A stretch of DNA of 7,628 nt, from positions 1-7,628 of the forward strand of contig JACJZI010000001.1 in the NCBI GenBank assembly GCA_020635655.1, given 5' to 3'. Position numbers and translations under genes: made by a program. How positions within the stretch are numbered: position 1 is the first letter of the stretch; each line of letters begins with the position of its first letter. Below, one piece after another: positions 6,301-7,628 of this stretch. The notes beneath the pieces are model-generated. The model worked only from the letters and a program-made list of their open reading frames with translations, made no database searches and had not been told where the DNA came from. The DNA comes from Flavobacteriales bacterium. GTDB taxonomy: Bacteria; Bacteroidota; Bacteroidia; Flavobacteriales_F; PHOS-HE28.

Positions 6301-7124
6301 CGGAGCGGCACGTTGTCGTTCACGGCCACCACCGCCTGTTCCAGGTCCTCGACTGAGCGGATGTAGCCGAGGCCGCGTACGAGGTATTCCACCTGGTTCA
6401 CCTCGATGGTCTTGGCGCCGGCATCGCGGTTGCTGTTCCGCACGGCCTGCATCACCTGGTGGATGCCGATGCCGAAGGCCTTCAGCGCCTCGGGGTCCAC
6501 GTCCACCTGGTACTCCCGCACCATGCCTCCGATGGAGGCCACTTCGCTCACCCCCTCCACCCCGTTCAGCGCGTACTTCACCTGGAAGTCCTGAACGCTG
6601 CGAAGCTCGTCCAGGTCCCAGCCTCCGGTGACCCGGCCATCGGGATCGCGGCCCTCCAGGGTGTACCAGTACACCTGCCCGAGCGCCGTGGCATCCGGCC
6701 CGAGCGCGGGTTGAACGCCTTCGGGTAGCAACCCTGAAGGCAGCGCGTTGATCTTCTCCAGGATCCGTGAACGCGACCAGTAGAACTCCACGTCCTCGTC
6801 GAACAGGACATAGATGCTCGAGAAGCCGAACATCGAAGTGCTCCGGATCGACTTCACGCCGGGGATGCCCAGCAGCGCGGTGGTGAGCGGGTAGGTCACC
6901 TGGTCCTCGATGTCCTGCGGGGAACGGCCGGCCCAGTTGCTGAACACGATCTGCTGGTTCTCGCCGATATCGGGGATGGCATCCACCGGCACCGGGTCGG
7001 AAGGCAGCGGGTCCACCTGCCAGCCAAAGGGCGCGGTGATGATGCCCCAGCCCACCAGCACGGCCAGCAGCAACAGCGTCACCAGCCGGTTGTTCAGGAA
7101 GTAGGTGATGAGCTTGTTCAACAT
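3324..7124 (-). CDS. cusA: CusA-type heavy-metal RND efflux pump (Cu(I)/Ag(I))
   Basis: This 1266-residue inner-membrane proton antiporter exports Cu(I)/Ag(I) from periplasm (and possibly cytoplasm) through CusB and the channel. It starts MLNKLITYFLNNRLVTLLLL, a typical first helix of the family. TM1 lies at about 11-31, TM2-TM6 at about 369-523, TM7 at 643-662 and TM8-TM12 at 1074-1252, with large periplasmic loops between. TM4 carries the proton-relay acids Asp430 and Glu437 (GTMVDLGIILSENV); TM10 has Asp1164 where E. coli CusA has Glu. Met738, Met867 and Met951 align with or next to the three-methionine metal site of E. coli CusA, favouring Cu/Ag over Zn/Co. It is about 220 residues longer than E. 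coli CusA (1047), from inserts at about 525-640, 775-840 and 1122-1147. It begins 45 bp after copA; an AAGGA lies 13 bp before the ATG, too far to be a firm ribosome site. Confidence 0.96.
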   Translation of the reverse strand: MLNKLITYFLNNRLVTLLLLAVLVGWGIITAPFGWQVDPLPSDPVPVDAIPDIGENQQIVFSNWAGRSPQDIEDQVTYPLTTALLGIPGVKSIRSTSMFGFSSIYVLFDEDVEFYWSRSRILEKINALPSGLLPEGVQPALGPDATALGQVYWYTLEGRDPDGRVTGGWDLDELRSVQDFQVKYALNGVEGVSEVASIGGMVREYQVDVDPEALKAFGIGIHQVMQAVRNSNRDAGAKTIEVNQVEYLVRGLGYIRSVEDLEQAVVAVNDNVPLRIRDVARVTLGPATRRGLLDKGGAEVSGGVVIARYGANPLATIQAVKDKIAEIAPGLPSKVLDDGRVSQLTIVPFYDRTQLIQETLGTLEEALSLEVLITIIVILVMVAELRSSLVIASLLPLAVLLVFIAMRYFHVDANIVALSGIVIAIGTMVDLGIILSENVVRHLREQGVVKDLRRTIQEAAIEVAPAIVTAVSTTIVSFIPVFTLEAAEGKLFRPLAFTKTFALTGSVLVTLFLLPTFIHLVFGIDARRRGMRWMVRGVMLVGGAFAFWNGSLWAGITLLALLATHVLVDRLSGRDTRWQYLPLVVVLLAVVWLLAGLWRPLGVERSLVLNVVLVGLAIGAILLFLWSLQRYYPMILGWCLRHKTLFLSIPAAIILFGLLIWQGSDKLLSPIKAGARAIGWDIADTSPWRGLASVFPGVGREFMPALDEGSFLLMPTSMPHAGVEQNHRVVQQLDMRVMAIPEVELVVGKLGRAETALDPAPISMYENIINYRPEYEVDDKGHRITFRTDRQGRFILADGDTVSQEDALVAGFDRDRLVPAERGRYFRNWRPHIRRTDDIWAEVVAATSLPGVTSAPKLQPIETRLVMLQTGMRAPMGIKVFGPDLPTIERFGRELEGVLKEVPSVKAEAVFADRIVGKPYLQVRWDREAIARYGLTIEDLQRTLETAIGGMAITTTVEGRERYPVRVRYPRELRDDPDQLRRVLVPTPTGVQVPLGELADVEYERGPQMIRSEDTFLVGYVLFDKRKGEAEVDVVLDAQRAIQDRIDDGSLKVPAGVSYRFSGSYENSLRAEKRLMVVVPLVLLSIFLILYFQFRAVPTSLMVFAGVAVAFSGGFMLIWLYGQDWFMNVDLFGRSMRDLFQIHPVNLSVAVWVGFIALFGVATDDGVLMATYLDDQFRKSTPTDVAAVRAAVVKAGMKRVRPAMMTTATTLIALLPVLTSTGRGSDIMVPMAIPSFGGMVVASITIFVVPVLYCARMERRLKDQRP

Positions 7125-7169
7125 GACCTGGACTGGATCCTTCGTGTCACTCTTGGTGGTCCTGGTCCC

Positions 7170-7628
7170 TTAAAGTTGGGCCCATTTCAGCCTCAGGCTG
7201 TTGCTCACCACGCTCACGCTGCTGAAGGCCATGGCCGCACCGGCGATCATGGGGTTGAGCAGGTAGCCGGTGAACGGATAGAGCACACCGGCGGCGATGG
7301 GGATGCCGATGACGTTGTAGATGAAGGCCCAGAAGAGGTTCTGGCGGATCAGGCGCACCGTCTTGCGCGATAGCGTGATGGCCCGTGGGATGGTGTTCAG
7401 GTCGGTGCTGATCAGGGTCATGCGTGCCACGTCCATGGCGATGTCGCTGCCCTGGCCCATGGCGATGCTCACATCGGCCTTCGCCAGCGCCTCGCTGTCG
7501 TTGATGCCATCGCCCACCATGGCCACCACCTGGCCTTGCTCCTGCAGCGTAGCCACGAACACGGCCTTGTCCCTGGGCAGCACCTCGCTGCGGAAGTGCT
7601 CGATGCCCACCTGCTGCGCCACGGCCTG
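7170..7628 (-). CDS. copA: Cu(I)-exporting P1B-type ATPase, C-terminal part (partial)
   Basis: This is the last 152 residues of a gene entering from the right edge; the reading frame is open to base 7628, so the GTG at 7622 is internal. The visible part is the end of the phosphorylation domain, with EVLPRDK and the hinge MVGDGINDSEALAKADVSIAMG, whose Asp residues bind Mg. Two C-terminal membrane helices follow: one carries QNLFWAFIYNVIGIPIAAG and the other AFSSVSVVSNSLRLK. In CopA, Asn and Tyr in the first and Met and Ser in the second help form the intramembrane Cu(I) site; those residues are present (YN; MAFSS). The enzyme uses ATP to move Cu(I) from cytoplasm to periplasm, supplying the Cus proteins downstream. 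The N-terminal metal-binding domain, CPC motif and DKTG site lie outside the window. No terminator hairpin was seen in the 45 bp before cusA, so co-transcription is likely. Confidence 0.93.
   Translation of the reverse strand, partial: QAVAQQVGIEHFRSEVLPRDKAVFVATLQEQGQVVAMVGDGINDSEALAKADVSIAMGQGSDIAMDVARMTLISTDLNTIPRAITLSRKTVRLIRQNLFWAFIYNVIGIPIAAGVLYPFTGYLLNPMIAGAAMAFSSVSVVSNSLRLKWAQL

Noticed and set aside
7125..7169. Promoter or terminator between copA and cusA
   Set aside because: The 45 bp hold a small GGACCA direct repeat but no hairpin with a U tract and no recognisable promoter boxes.
1..7628. CRISPR arrays, tRNA or rRNA genes, insertion sequences, attachment sites
   Set aside because: No regularly spaced repeats, RNA-gene signatures, transposase frames or terminal inverted repeats were seen; coding genes fill nearly the whole window.

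Overview
The window holds one tightly packed minus-strand cluster for handling monovalent copper (and probably silver) in the cell envelope. It suggests a GC-rich member of the Bacteroidota. The clues are signal peptides ending in Ala-Gln ('RAQS', 'QAQN'), a CopA C-terminus of the Bacteroidota type (GDGINDSEALAKADVSIAMG, then YNVIGIPIAAG and SSVSVVSNSLRLK), a CusB fused to both a heavy-metal-binding domain (HMBD) and an HMA domain, and no strong Shine-Dalgarno sequences. The GC content and phylum are judged by eye, not computed.

Layout in the direction of transcription (right to left). (1) 7628-7170: the C-terminal 152 residues of a Cu(I)-exporting P1B-type ATPase (CopA), cut by the window edge. 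(2) 7124-3324: a 1266-residue CusA-type RND pump, about 220 residues longer than E. coli CusA. (3) 3327-2104: a TolC-family outer-membrane channel (CusC role) whose ATG overlaps the cusA stop by 4 bp. (4) 2077-1823: an 84-residue lipoprotein with a His-rich stretch and a four-Cys HMBD. (5) 1809-211: a CusB-type membrane-fusion adaptor with an N-terminal HMBD, a C-terminal HMA domain and a Cys-Cys tail. (6) 131-1: the N-terminus of an exported protein, most likely a multicopper oxidase, cut by the left edge. Gaps are -4 to 79 bp, which fits one operon. No regulator gene and no convincing promoter lies in the window, so control is probably upstream of the ATPase.

Inferred division of labour: CopA pumps Cu(I) from cytoplasm to periplasm. 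The lipoprotein and the HMBD and HMA modules of CusB capture it there. CusA-CusB-CusC drive it across the outer membrane using the proton gradient. The exported oxidase would convert remaining Cu(I) to the less toxic Cu(II). No CusF-like gene is visible; the HMBD lipoprotein sits where a periplasmic metallochaperone would be expected.

This is a recognisable copper/silver resistance system, not a wholly new one. The most notable points are the enlarged CusA with an even number of extra hydrophobic segments, the metal-binding modules on both ends of CusB, and the small metal-binding lipoprotein inside the operon. The long plus-strand reading frames opposite cusC and cusA look like artefacts of GC-rich codon usage.
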